Shown in pieces: positions 1 through 12,189 of a DNA stretch of 64,000 bases; position 1 is the first letter of the stretch; each line of letters starts with the position of its first letter. The notes beneath the pieces are model-generated. The model was not told the origin of the DNA and searched no databases. It saw only the letters and a list, made by a program, of their open reading frames with translations. Position numbers and translations under genes: made by a program. The stretch comes from Riptortus pedestris (lineage: Eukaryota > Arthropoda > Insecta > Hemiptera > Alydidae). The stretch spans positions 102,382,501 to 102,446,500 of the forward strand of contig CM032230.1 in the NCBI GenBank assembly GCA_019009955.1, written 5' to 3'.

Positions 1-426
1 AGATTCTTGATATATATCTTGTAGATAGTTTTCTCTCAAGGTGGATTCATCAGGTATTTTTTTCTTATGTACTTTTCCAAAAAAAACTTTAAGAGACGGA
101 TTATTAATTTTGCTTAACGGAATGTCAGCCTGCACAAACGCTCGATATAAATCTGTATAAAAGGTGGACTTACTGTCTCCGCATGAGGTAGATGGTGTGA
201 TGAAACTTTGCTTCAGGTTTGACTTTTTCTCTTTGTTCGATTTCTGAGATCCTGTGCCAATGTGTTGGGTTACTTGGAATCGTTGCGTAGTGGATACAGC
301 CTTGTCACAGCAAGAACAATATAACAGTCAATATAACAGTTCTCCATCACCCCTGAATGTTTCGTTTGGAAACTCACGAAGATATTTTAAAACTCGTTCT
401 TTGTTTTTCCTTGCGACTTTCCCCAT
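1..426 (-). pseudogene. CGGBP1-like / hAT-derived protein, 5' part, interrupted
   Basis: Reading leftwards from an ATG at 424-426 gives 142 codons that run off the window start. Visible in order are a basic N-terminus (MGKVARKNK), a zinc-finger-like C-x2-C pair followed by RFQVTQH, a Ser/Lys-rich linker, then FYTDLYRAFVQADIPL and IPDESTLRENYL. This order (BED-like finger, then an 'F..DL..AF..A.IPL..I.NP' block, then 'P.ESTLR.NY') is the layout of CGGBP1-like proteins, which derive from hAT transposases and are common in arthropod genomes. A 12-bp tandem duplication at 317-328/329-340 inserts four codons including an in-frame TGA just before the C-x2-C pair, so this copy should not make a full product; the rest of the frame stays open. 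Family assignment is from remembered sequence pattern; whether it is a transposon copy or a dead host gene is not resolved. Confidence 0.6.
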
Positions 427-1745
427 TTCGACAAAAATGAAAATTGAATTAATCACAAAATATAATTTTCAAATCGTGTTTGACAAGAGTGGCACGCACT
501 TTACCACTCACAAATAAACACTAATTATGAAATAGGTTTGGTTTTGTTTATTCAGAGCCAAAACCAAGGGAGATGGAATCTCAGAATTGTTTTGTAGGGT
601 TTGGTTCTAAGAAGCAATTAATAGTGGCAATAGAAGTGCCAATTCTAGAGAAAAAAATTTTCTTCATGCACTCGTTATTGAGTTTTGTTGTGAAGAAATA
701 GAAAAATTAACAAATATGGAGTAAAATATGTAAAAATTCCCTAAGTATGTAAGAAATATGTAAATTTAGTCAAATATGTAATAATATGTAAAATTAAATT
801 GGCTTAATTTGATCCCAATTGCGTTAAAACATATACTATGAGTTGATATAAGGTGATATCGAAGTCAGTAGCAAATATGTATTTACATAGGAATCCTAGC
901 TCTACTCATTAGTATTTCATTTATGACATTTTTAAAAATTATTTGATGTTTTTATACATTCCTTTGGTTGCTTGTGCTCCAGGTAGAAACGTTTAATATT
1001 AAATTAAGTACGTGCTTTATTATGAGTTTTCTTTGTACTTAAAGCAAACTAAAACATGAGGTAAAAGCAATAACAGGAAAGTTTATTAAAATATATAATT
1101 ATAATCATTCCAAATAAAACTCTACGTGAGATAAAATTAATTATGTTTCACAAGTTATAGAACGTGGAACGTGAGTTTTACAAATATTTACTCCACGGAC
1201 ATTGTACTTCAAATTGTCTTTAATTATATTGTTGACCTCACATAAAGCGTATTCAATATCGAATGGCAGGCAATAGAACATTTCTTCATATGCGTTGAAG
1301 AACAACACATATCTTCTGTTTTGTTTCGATCTCTCTTACATTAAATGATATCATCTATTCAGTTTAATATGCCGATGCTACTATTTTTATGTTATAGTCG
1401 ATAGTGATAGTATATGGCATTAAATTCAAAACATTTACTGTGAGAACATAATTCAGAAATTATGACAAATGGTCATGTTAGTTGCCACGAGGCAATGTTA
1501 ACATCGGGAGCTGTAAATGATTGGAGAGCTAACATTACTGGCTAGCCGCTGTTCCTAAAGGTACTTACTTTCGTCAACTTGTAATCAGGATGGTATTCTA
1601 GGTTCTTGTAAACTCCAGGTACTTACAAGTCATTGAGTTTTGTATCCGGTCCATTCACTGTATATTTTCATTATAGATAAAAGATTCACAGGCAGTTTGA
1701 TGAACAAATAAATCTCCTTTGTACTTCATTGTACAAAGTAAAAAA
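427..1745. other. AT-rich DNA, no gene seen
   Basis: No coding-like frame, tRNA or clear repeat was recognised. The sequence is AT-rich throughout. The part next to the CGGBP1-like fragment could be its upstream region. Confidence 0.5.
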
Positions 1746-1746
1746 G

Positions 1747-2452
1747 TATTCTTCATATTTTCATGGTAAGGGTAACCAATAAAAAAAACATTTTTTTTCC
1801 CGCTCAAACTTTATTGATACTGCCCTACATAGTTAGTGTCATACATACCACCTCGCCAAGGACTATACCTTTAAAAAAAATAGTAATTAATTTAACAAAT
1901 TCCTTAATAATTCTTTCAAAAATATTGTATTAATAGGTGCATACATATATGATATATTTGTTAAATTTAATTATAGATTGCTACTTAAATTTCTGAAGAG
2001 CTCGATTCCTTCTTACATTCATTGCGACTGTTCTCACAGAGGAGGTAGTTGATACTGAGATTTCCAAAGTAGGTTAAGTCAGCTGACTACAAATCGGTTA
2101 TTTACATGTCAACCTTGAACTGGATTATTTCAAGTCATAATTTAAAATGGATTAATTTAAGATAAAATGTTATAGAGTATATGATTGAAGTATTTAATTT
2201 CTGTTTTCTTCTGGTTTACTGCCTTTTTTATATTCTTTATTGTGTGAATATTCTCTTTTATTTTTCGTTTACTATATGTTGTTTATTTTTATTATTATTT
2301 ATCAATTATTTGGACTTTTTAAAAATTGAAGGTTTGATAGCCCCTAAAGAGGTGGCATGTAAGCCAAGATACTTGTAGAGCAGTGTCAATAAAGTTTGCG
2401 GGGAAAAAAATATTTCACGGGTGATCCTTGCCATGAAAATATGAAGAGCATA
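1747..2452. mobile_element. Penelope-like terminal repeat element, decayed copy 1
   Basis: The left end (TTCATATTTTCATGGTAAGG, 1757-1776) recurs inverted at the right end (about 2430-2450), and the homology continues inward through TTTATTGATACTGCCCTACA to the decayed motif around 1850 and 2338. The interior from about 1860 to 2335 is about 70-80% similar by eye to the copy at 3270-4432. The hammerhead-ribozyme core seen in that copy is degraded in both arms here (CTAAAGAG instead of CTGAAGAG on the right). The right arm is only about 115 bp against about 400 bp on the left. Small open frames in the spacer (for example 2181-2378) are low-complexity and probably not genes. Confidence 0.6.
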
Positions 2453-2499
2453 TAAAAATATATTGAGTCCCGACTAAGAAGAAAAAAAAGTATTGTAAT

Positions 2500-2950
2500 C
2501 GAGACAATTTTTTTTTCCAGATTTCAACGCAATTATCCGTTTTATCCAACTACCCCGCGCCCATTTTGACTAGTTTCAGCGTGATGTGAGTACGTCTTAA
2601 ATTGTCTCGTAAAACTCGAAAACGGCTAGTCTTCGAATATTGAAATTTCAGTTTAAAAGAAGGAGAATATAAAAAATGGCAAATGTCTCTGTACAAATTA
2701 GGAATAAAAAAATAGTATAAGACCTTTTTTGTTTATTTTAAAAAAAACTACAAATTATTTGACATTTTTCGTCTCAAGCATTGTAATGGAGAAAACGTGT
2801 GTCACTATCAAATGAAATAATTTAAATTAAGTACAACCAAACATTTTGTGTTTATTTAATTTAACAGGAGTACAAGGAAATCAAGTGGTGTCTACGTCAG
2901 ATTTTACCTCTATTTTTTGGAATTTCTCGACTGCAATTAAATAGAGCTTA
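2500..2950. repeat. Dispersed repeat, copy 1 (partner at about 10180-10560)
   Basis: The stretches GCATTGTAAtGGAcAAA...AATTTAAATTAAGtAC...AACATTTTG and TTTAATTTAAcAGGAgTA near 2780-2880 match, with substitutions, the sequence at 10424-10520. An upstream block (AAAAAATgGCAAAT near 2670) also recurs at 10335. The family is unknown. I see no terminal repeats and no coding remnant. Confidence 0.5.
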
Positions 2951-3341
2951 ACTAATTAAAGAGTGGCAATACCTTGTGAATGACAGGCTAAATGAAGAGT
3001 TTGATAAGATGGAACATTTCTCGAGGGAGAATCTGAATTCAGTGGATATAATAGCACAAGGAGGATGATTGATAACACAGAGGTGGGAATTTGTAGTCCA
3101 ACAAGTTAAACACACTATTGATTAATCTAAGACAGCTCCATTACTCGTCTAGTTAGCTTTACAGGCCCTCTTCCTCAGTTTCTGTCTCTGGCTAAAATAA
3201 TAGATTTAATAGTCTTCCTGAATTGTAATAATATAATATTTTCTTATTCTGGACCCAATATTATTTATATGTTCTTCAAAATGTTATGGCAAGGGTCTAC
3301 AATAAAAAAATTTTTCTTTTGGTGTAATCTTAATTGAAACT

Positions 3342-3383
3342 GCCCTACATGTTTCGTGGTTTAACTGCCACCTCTTCAGGGGC
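3342..3383 (-). ncRNA. Minimal hammerhead ribozyme (Penelope-like type)
   Basis: Read on the minus strand, 42 nt give the full minimal hammerhead: stem I 5' strand GCCC, catalytic box CUGAAGA, one extra G, stem II GUGG/CCAC with an 8-nt loop, catalytic box GAAA, a one-pair stem III (C-AU-G, inside the palindrome ACAUGU), cleavage triplet GUA, and stem I 3' strand GGGC. All conserved core residues of the family are present. The very short stem III is typical of hammerheads in Penelope-like elements, which are thought to act best as dimers or with helper contacts. The predicted product is self-cleavage of the element's transcript immediately after GUA. Activity is inference. Confidence 0.72.
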
Positions 3384-3745
3384 TATCCCTTTTAAAAGAA
3401 ATATATATAAAAAATTATTAATAACATTAATTTAACACGCCCCTTAACAATTCTTTTGCTATATATGGTATCAGTAGGTGCCTACATCTATGATATATTT
3501 ATTAAATATAATTAAGAATTGCTACTGACATTTCTGAAGTGCTCGCTTACCTTTTACATTACGTTGCGATTGTCCTCACAGAGGAGGCATATGATACTGA
3601 GAGGTTCCCGAGGTAGGTTGTCAGCTGACTAAAAATCGATTATTTACGAGTCAATCTTGAACTCGATTATTCCGCGTCAAAATTTTATGTCAATTAATTT
3701 AAGATAAAATGTTATAGAATATATGATTGAGGTATTCGATTTCTG

Positions 3746-3777
<32 letters not shown>

Positions 3778-4319
3778 GCCCTTTTTCTATTTTTTGATTA
3801 TGTGAATGTTCTCTTTTATTTTTCGTTTAGTATTATTTATTTCTTTATCAATTATTTGAACTTTTTCAAAATTGGAGGTGTGTTTCCTGGCGATAGCACG
3901 ATCCGTCAAACCAGTTATATTTTCATTATTGTCTATACTTTTTACGTGTTGCTTTAACCTACTAATACAATATATAGCAAATGAATTATTAAGGGACGTG
4001 TTAAATTAATATTATTAATAATTATAATGCGGAATAATCGAGTTCAAGATTGACTCGTAAATAATCGATTTTTAGTCAGCTGACAACCTACCTCGGGAAC
4101 CTCTCAGTATCATATGACTCCTCTGTGAGGACAGTCTTAAAGAATGTAAAAGGGAAACAAGCACTTCAGAAATGTAAGTAGCAATTTATAATTATATTTA
4201 ATAAGTATATCATAGATGTAGGCACCTACTAATACAATATATAGCAAAAGAATTATTAAGGGACTTGTTAAATTAATATTATTAAACATTATTTTAATAT
4301 TTTTCTTTTAAAAGGGATA

Positions 4320-4361
4320 GCCCCTGAAGAGGTGGCAATTAAGCCACAAAACATCTAGGGC
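4320..4361 (+). ncRNA. Mutated hammerhead motif in the right arm
   Basis: This is the right-arm counterpart of the minus-strand ribozyme at 3342-3383, in inverted orientation and of the same 42-nt length. Stem I (GCCC/GGGC), CUGAAGA and a 5-bp stem II (GUGGC/GCCAC) are kept. The second core box reads AAAA instead of GAAA, and the cleavage triplet reads CUA instead of GUA with loss of the stem III pair. Because G12 is essential in hammerheads, this arm is predicted to be inactive. Confidence 0.6.
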
Positions 4362-4654
4362 AGTTTCAATAAAGTTTACACCAAAAAATATGTTTTTATT
4401 GGAGACCTTTGCCATAAAATTTTGAAGAATATATAAATAATATAATATATTTACCTAGTGGAGAGTAATAGACGATTTTATTCTCCTTCAAGGTTTCAGA
4501 GACATTCCTATTTTTTGTTAAATATTTTTAATATAGTTTAACTATTTATTTATTAATTAAATGGCTCATCATACCCTATAATGCTTTCCTTAGTAGCATA
4601 GAAGGATCATATCGACAGTATTTAGTACAATTTTCAACGTGTTTACATTAGTGG

Positions 4655-4745
4655 TAAAATGGTTGCCTTGTCCGAGGTCTGAACCCAGGTGTTATCGCCT
4701 AGTACGCAGACGCTGACTACCAGATGAACACTGAGTCATCCCCTG
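4655..4745 (-). other. tRNA-like pol III promoter remnant
   Basis: On the minus strand a box-A-like TGGTAGTCAGCGTC lies about 35 nt upstream of a good box B (GGGTTCAGACCTC). A tRNA-like secondary structure does not close well, so a functional tRNA is unlikely. A SINE head or a tRNA pseudogene is the more likely reading. It lies between the Penelope-like and the Helentron-like copies and is unrelated in sequence to the abundant SINE family of this window. Confidence 0.4.
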
Positions 4746-4844
4746 TACTATAATCATTTCCCTTCTTAACTTTAATTATTTATCTATTTAGGTGTGTCAC
4801 AATTTCAGCTATTCGCTCTGTATTTGTTTTAATAAAAGTAAAAA

Positions 4845-5683
4845 GTCCTATCGCAGGGGCTGCGTAACCTAAGGAGATTAATAGTACTTGAGGTCTCATA
4901 TTGCTACGCATTCTCCATTTATATTTAAAAAGCCGATGTGTAAAAGGGGAGGGGGGTATTTAGGGCAAAAAACAAGAATGCACGAATAACTGTCTTAATA
5001 TTTGAGTTGCCAAAAAATGCAAAGAGCAATAATTATGGAAAATGAAAGGTTTAACAAGATTGGTTCTATAACATTTTATGATCTGACTCATAATAACTGA
5101 GATATATTCAGATCTAAGAATTTAGAAGATACACCCAATAACAAATATGATCTTTACTGTTGACAAAAACTACTAAATATCGAGTAATCAATAGATAGAT
5201 ATATAAACATATATATCAATAATAGATCAAATAAACATGTCCGAGTAAAGAACGAAAATATCGTATTTGCATGTTTTTGACAAAGTAATAGTTTCCTGAA
5301 AACCATATTTATGTATTTAACCTTGGAATGAAGTGGTTCATGATATAACAGCTTATAGCTAATATGACCTGAGTACGAGTGGTAGTTTACTGATGGCCAA
5401 AAACTACAATAAGATAATACCTCAGCTAATATTCAATATAGAGAAATGTTAAGTATAACAGCATTAATAGAAAATTTTAGTTTCAATAAGATTGATTATA
5501 AAAATGAATAGCATCTATACATAAAACGTTTAAATATCGAATATATATATATATCATTTTTAACGGACTTCATTTTCGATATCTCCTGGTTAGAATCAAT
5601 GGACATTTTTAGAAATTGTTTTTGAAAATCCCATCATGAGTAGTTCCTCAATAGCTAATTTCCCCTAAGGGATTTCTGCTAAT
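4845..5683 (+). mobile_element. Helentron/DINE-like non-autonomous element, diverged copy
   Basis: It starts with GTCCTATCGCAGGGGCTGCG, a variant of the family 5' end, and ends with AATTTCCCCTAAGGGATTTCTGCTAA, a variant of the 3' hairpin. Just inside the 3' end it keeps the family block reading ACTTCATTTTCGATATCTCC, GGACATTTTTAGAAA and ATGAGTAGTTCCTCAATAGC. A short TA tract (about 5540-5552) sits where other copies have a long one. The interior (4976-5420) belongs to a subfamily also seen at 8530-8900, 45720-46345 and 48685-48850. Confidence 0.6.
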
Positions 5684-7309
5684 AGTTGGTAAAGCCACCT
5701 TATTGTAAAACATATGTTAACATATCTACAGTCGTAGGAAAAGAAAAGCACGCCTGTTTTCTCAAGTGGATAGTAAATATGCAGGCCAATGTTAAGTGTA
5801 GTGTACTGTTAAATTTGGTTGAAAATATTTCTCTTCAAAATGCTTCATGATTGTGTCAATGTATTGTCGTGTGACTGAGAGGCTAAAAGCTTCAATTACA
5901 GTATCATTATTAGTGTAACATTTTATAAACTAGGATTTATTAAACAATACTACCCTTCTTTCGAATTACATTATTTCAGATGCTTGTTAATTTGTAATAT
6001 CATTCCAATTAACTCTGTTTTAAGTAAGCAACAAAATAAAAGAGTCCTTGTATTTAAAAATTGAGAGAAAATTAATTTTTAATTAAATTATTTTTTTTTT
6101 TTAAAAAAAGAAATTATATGAAACGATGGACAAAATTCCGGTAGACGGAAATTGAAGAAAGTTAGTTGTTTTTTTTCTTAATTTACGGAACCTTCGAAGG
6201 AAGAAGAGACTGAGGGATGTTGCAAAGTTAAATTACTCTTGAGCTTATCGCGTCTCCTGATTTGGGGATGTAAAAAAAAAAACTCAAGAAAACGGGGACT
6301 GAGAGGAAAACATTACTTGTTTTAAAAAAATTAAATCTAGTTATTCAAACCAAGCGTCTTCCTGGAATTTGAATAAAATTTCGGCAGATTTGAAAATAAA
6401 TAAAAACTTTGTTTTCGAAATAGATTGTGAAAATTATGAATTATTATACATATCCTGTTGTCTGACAAAAATTATACAATAATAGTATGATAGAAGTGTT
6501 AGATTGTTCAATTTGAGAAATATTTCACTAAGGCCGTAAGGAGAGAGTAACTAATAACGACGAGTTAATGCCTTTCTTCTGTCAGAGTACATTTATTGAA
6601 AAACATTTTTTTACATAATATCCTAGAGAGAATAATGCACTCATTTTCTTGGATTCTTAGATTCTGCCTCCTGCATCTCCTAGACTTTTCTAACTTCAAG
6701 ACCTCTTTTTGTTACGAAGCTTTCTTTTAGAGCTTCACCCCTTTTTGGAGTATTCTTTGTATGTAAAGCTCGTTTTCCCTTTGAGCCAATCTTAGTTTCG
6801 CCACGTCCTATTTCTGAATTGCTCTCTGAATTCATTTTCAAACCAAGAGTTCTTTGTGACCCCATTTCCTGGCCACCTCCTTCGTCTTTCTCAACCTTCC
6901 CCAACATTCTTCAACACTTAGTTCTTCTTGCACCCATTGTGGCCTTTCCTTGTAAATATACACTACAGATATATTAGAATACTTATCTATCCCAAAATGG
7001 GGCTCTTTCGTGTCATTCTGTCTCCTTCTTCTGGGTTGGCTGACCCAGTATCAGCTCCCGGTAGATTCGTGTTTCAAAAGAGTGTGTGAAGCTCTTAAGA
7101 ATGTGGTCTATATTTTTTCAAGTTTGACTAATCGGGCTTCTATTTCTTTCTTCGTGTTTCTCCTCATGAGTAAACATATGGTTATCTCACTAGTAAAGTC
7201 GCCTAATTCTAAATTGGTGTTACTACACTATTTAGTAGGACTTATTCCTTTATGTTGACCAGGTATAGATAACAATTCAGGTAGAAACATATATAGAAAA
7301 AAATTCTAA
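5684..7309. other. No gene recognised
   Basis: The sequence is AT-rich. A less AT-rich patch at 6640-6960 has a 75-codon open frame on the minus strand (6680-6907) that is Lys/Glu/Gly-rich, without a domain I recognise. An 82-codon hydrophobic frame lies at 7010-7258 (+). Neither has supporting splice or homology evidence. Confidence 0.4.
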
Positions 7310-7523
7310 AAGGAAAGAATGATTACCATCTTTCGATTCAACTCGTTGCCGAAATTCGTCTTTAGTTTTGTATCGGATTTTCACTAATCCCCTCCTCTAA
7401 ACCCCCACCCCACTTATCCTATTTCAACCATTAACCAACTTGATCTTTCATTGTATACAAAACGATTAAATATCAAGTTTGGTAACGAAGAAACAAAAAT
7501 TGCGACCGCTAGAGCGTTAACAG

Positions 7524-7593
<70 letters not shown>

Positions 7594-7725
7594 TATAGAT
7601 ACATTTGAACAGACCTTTTTCGTCATTTCCTGGGTAGGATCGATGGACATTTGAAGACATTTTTTCTAAAATAGCGGCATGAGTACGACCTCAATAGCTG
7701 ATTTCCCTCAAGCGAAATCTGTTAA
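7310..7725 (+). mobile_element. Helentron/DINE-like element, 5'-truncated
   Basis: It shares the conserved core (CCTCTAAACCCCC, AAACGATTAAATATCAAG, TTGCGACCGCTAGAGCG), then a (TA)n tract at about 7528-7600, the block CGTCATTTCCTGGGTAGGAT, and a decayed hairpin GATTTCCCTCAAGCGAAATC followed by TGTTAA. The 5' end with GGGGCTGCG is missing. A stretch around 7320-7375 recurs at about 7815-7870, just downstream. Open frames crossing the TA tract on both strands are Tyr-Ile artefacts. Confidence 0.7.
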
Positions 7726-7937
7726 AAGCATAAACTAAGCATATTTCGAACAGCTTAGAATGAAACAAAAATGATAAAACCTATTTCATTCTAATAGGCG
7801 GAATTATTAATAATGAATGGTAACCATCTTTAGATCCAACTCGTGGCCGAACTTTATTTTTAGTTTTATATGAAATGGATAAACATCCTGTTCTGTGTAA
7901 TGAAAGAAAAATTGGCAAAAGCTGAAATACATAATTA

Positions 7938-9021
<1,084 letters not shown>

Positions 9022-9143
9022 TAGCAGATTTCCCTTGAGGGAAATCAGCTATTGAGGTTGTACTCATGACGCGATTTTCGAAATATTTCTTCAAATGTCC
9101 ATCGATCCTACCCAGGAGATGACGAAAATGAGGTCCGTTCAAA

Positions 9144-9202
<59 letters not shown>

Positions 9203-9959
9203 TATATATTTGTCTGTTACCGCTCTAGCGGTCGCAATTATTGTTTAATCGTTACCAAAATCGATATTTAGTCGTTTTATGTAAAAAGAAAGATCAAGTT
9301 CGTTAACGGCTGAAATCGGGCCCGGGGTAGGGGGGGTTTAGAGGGGAGGATTTTCGAAAATTCGAAATATCTCCGTTACTATAGGTTAAATCGAAAAATT
9401 GTATCAAACCAATCCTATTGCAAATTAAATTTGCTATAAATATTGATATGTACATTTCTTCACTATCTTGAATATTAACCGAGATATTTGCATTTTTCGT
9501 TTTCAGCCTTCAACAAACCGCCACTTCTACTCATGTTACATTAAAAATACTCAGCTACATAATAAACTACATTATGCGAAGTTTAAATACCAAAAATTGT
9601 ATTCAAGAACCCCCCCCCCCGTCTTAAGGTTTTGGACTACCAAAATTTGATTGATGGAGATAACAATTATTCTGACTTATTATTTATTACAGTACTAGAT
9701 ATAGTAAATAGTTCTCAATAAAATTAATATTTTATATTCTGATATATTTCAGTAATTTTTTTTTCCGGTGTGTGAGGCGGGCAGACCCGTTTCTAACCTA
9801 ACACTTCCTGTCGGCAGGTTATTGAAATTGGATGAAACATTTCTGATTACCGTTTGAATTTATTCTCGGTGGTGTTGTGTTACCAGTATGTAGATTTATC
9901 TATTACTAAACTACATGAGGGAAATCTGCATAATTTACGCAGCCCCTGCGTGACGGACT
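9022..9959 (-). mobile_element. Helentron/DINE-like element, both ends present
   Basis: The 3' hairpin lies at 9022-9051 (TAGCAGATTTCCCTTGAGGG on the plus strand) and the 5' end at 9937-9959 (complement of GTCCGTCACGCAGGGGCTGC). In between, read on the minus strand, are an unusual 480-bp 5' segment, the conserved core (AAATATC, CCCCTCTAAACCCCCCC, TTGCGACCGCTAGAGCGGTA), a (TA)n tract at 9147-9197 and the CCTCATTTTCGTCATCTCCT block. It is longer than the other copies because of the 5' segment, which includes a poly-C run at 9609-9620. Confidence 0.72.
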
Positions 9960-9974
9960 TTTTTTTTTAATTCG

Positions 9975-10560
9975 GTGGGGATACATTTTGTTTTGTTTAC
10001 TGCATTTTGGATATTTCTAAGACTAAAGGCATCAAAATCGATTTTTTTTCTCGTCTGTCTACTCGATTATTACTCAATAATTTAAAAACGGCTCAAAGGA
10101 TTTTCGGTTTTTATACTTGTGCTTCATCTGTCCGAAGGTACAACTTCGGTTTTATGATAATTTCATTTTTCTATTATAAAGGGGTACGCATGCTTGTATC
10201 TCGCTTTACTCAAAAACGTTTAAGGTTAGAACGTTGACGTTTTATACTTAGGATTGTGACGTCTAGTTGTGGCTCTTCTATTTTGATAGAAATCGACGAA
10301 GGAAAGATGGATAGTTAAAGGGGCGGAAATAAAAAATTGCAAATTTTTCCGTTACTATTAGGTATACAACAAATTTCTATTGAGTTATATTTGTTTATCT
10401 ATGAGGCATTTTGAACCTATGCATTGTAACGGACAAATCGTATTCAATTTTAAAATAAAATATTTTAAAATTAAGCACAGAAAAACATTTTGATAATTTA
10501 ATTTAATAGGATTAGCAGAAGTGGAAGGATGTGGTGTATATCTTGGAAGGTATACTTTAA
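9975..10560. repeat. Dispersed repeat, copy 2
   Basis: This is the partner of the repeat at about 2500-2950. The best-matching part is 10330-10545, with GCATTGTAACGGACAAAT and TTTAATTTAATAGGATTAGC. Left and right limits are uncertain. Confidence 0.45.
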
Positions 10561-11690
10561 TATTTTCGATAATATTTGTTTTTGAAAAAAATGCAAAGGA
10601 CGAATTGTGATTAAAATGAATTTATCAGCCCTAATACATTGTTTAAGTTCTGAATTGAAAAATATTGACCAAATAGCATTCATTACTTGGTATCCCGTGA
10701 AAATGACAATAGAATTATTTTGAATTCTACTCGTATATTTATTAAGATAATGAATATTGCCAACATGGGCTTCTTGAAACTATCCTGTGACCGGCAGGAA
10801 TGTTGGTTTAGATTGATATCAAAATATTAGTTTGCCGATATACTCGTTAAATTGAATTTCTAAAGGACAAATTGTTTTTAGTGTTTACTTTTCAGTATTA
10901 AAAGTTATTTTGAAGTAAAAAAAAATCGTTAATCACTTCTTATTTGTCAGGTGTTACAATAAGTTGCCAGAATAATATTAGATCACATATTTGTAACTAA
11001 TGCTTAGCTTATGGAATCGTTATATGAGAAACCGCATTAATTTGATACACCAATGACTGGTAACAGCTACTATAACCATAAATGTGTTGATATTCTTTCA
11101 CACTTCAGACTTATAGCAAGAAAGGTTCAGTACAGATGAAAACATTAATGGTTTGTGGTAAAAATTAAAGGATTATTTGGTACTTTAGTTAATCTAATAC
11201 TTATTTTTGCTGTAGCCTAATCAATCGGGAGTGTATATTGACTCTCCAGATTCCAAAATGAGCTGTTCTTGGCAATTAATTTTAATTAATATCAGCTGTT
11301 AACAGTTTTGTTAATTGGGATATGTTTATGATTTGTGTCGAGTCTTGACGTGCGTCGGGTTTGAATACGTATAGGTTTCTTATCTACTTTTCCATCTGAA
11401 CTGACGTATTCCTTTGCTAAGTTCTCCTAAGATGGTTTTAATATGATATCTTATGACATTAGCCGCGATTGGCTAACATAAACTATTTTGGCTATGCTAG
11501 AGATATAAAAAGTAAATTGATCGTTATTGGTGATATACGAAAACGGTTCAAGAGAATTATGAATATATTTGTTATATGCTCTCAGGACAATATGATATGC
11601 TATAAATTACTGGCACTAATGGGGTGGGGGGGGGTGTTAATTCTTAGTATTAATAATGGTTTTATGTAACCAATGAAAAGAATAAATTCG
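10561..11690. other. No gene recognised
   Basis: Unique-looking AT-rich DNA. Only short open frames without recognisable motifs are present. A run of G (11622-11635) is the only compositional oddity. Confidence 0.5.
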
Positions 11691-11914
11691 GTTTAGTGGG
11701 TTCAGGTTAGCCGTGTGAGATAAAGCTTTGACATTAATCATCCCCTTAATTGGTAAACCTAGATTGGCGAGTTCGATTACCACCTGGGCAATAGGAATTT
11801 ACTTAGTGATGAATTTCTTAAATAAAATCCCAAGTCCCACTCTGGATAGAAAAGGGTGTTAATCTGTAGAACCCCTCCCAATTAGCCAGAGTAGCAAAAA
11901 GTGGACTTTAATAT
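11691..11914 (+). mobile_element. tRNA-derived SINE, copy A
   Basis: A degenerate but near full-length copy: head GGGTTCAGGTTAGCC, box-B region GGCGAGTTCGATTACCACC, then GGGCAATAGGAATTTACTTA, body AAATCCCAAGTCCCACTCTG, and tail AAAAAGTGGACTTTAAT. The (TAA)n tail is lost. Confidence 0.75.
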
Positions 11915-12189
11915 TAATTCAGTTTAGAATATATTTCTGAGCGTTTGAAATTTATAATTGTTTGTTTATTTGTGTTTCGATACAGAGGATAAAAACAGTA
12001 CATAAAAATACATACAATAAAAACCTCTTGCATAAGTAATACTTTGACGCGCTAAAACTAGAGCTTCCACGACCAAATGTTGTGAGAAAATGGCATTTCA
12101 TAAGAAAATGAACCGAATAAAAATAATTAGATTGAAGATAATTAATATAACACATTATGCAATTAATAAAACGTCACAAATCCTAATAC

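Larger units (their letters stand above)
3270..4432. mobile_element. Penelope-like fold-back element with hammerhead motifs, copy 2
   Basis: Two arms of about 400 bp, 3270-3680 and 4029-4432, are inverted copies of each other around a spacer of about 350 bp. Shared landmarks include GCGGAATAATCGAGTTCAAG at the inner end, GTCAGCTGACAACCTACC, and GGGATAGCCCCTGAAGAGGT near the outer end. A 68-bp piece at 3958-4026 (ACCTACTAATACAATATATA) is a direct repeat of 4224-4292 in the right arm, so the right side was partly duplicated. Each arm carries a hammerhead-ribozyme motif at the equivalent position. Hammerheads in this terminal-repeat context, and head-to-head terminal repeats, are known from Penelope-like retroelements. 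No reverse transcriptase or GIY-YIG sequence is visible, so the copy is non-autonomous or severely truncated. Confidence 0.65.

Noticed and set aside
3727..3957. 76-codon Phe-rich frame in the fold-back element
   Set aside because: It arises from a poly-T run and AT-rich spacer; the equivalent frame in copy 1 is not conserved in sequence.
4655..4745. Possible tRNA gene
   Set aside because: Boxes A and B are recognisable, but acceptor and anticodon stems do not pair; kept only as tRNA-like remnant.
6680..6907. 75-codon minus-strand frame, considered as another junctophilin exon
   Set aside because: Sequence does not match the junctophilin C-terminal region and splice sites are not convincing.
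7414..7654. Open frames on both strands across a TA tract (Tyr-Ile repeats)
   Set aside because: They are produced by the (TA)n microsatellite of a Helentron-like element; no coding signal outside the tract.
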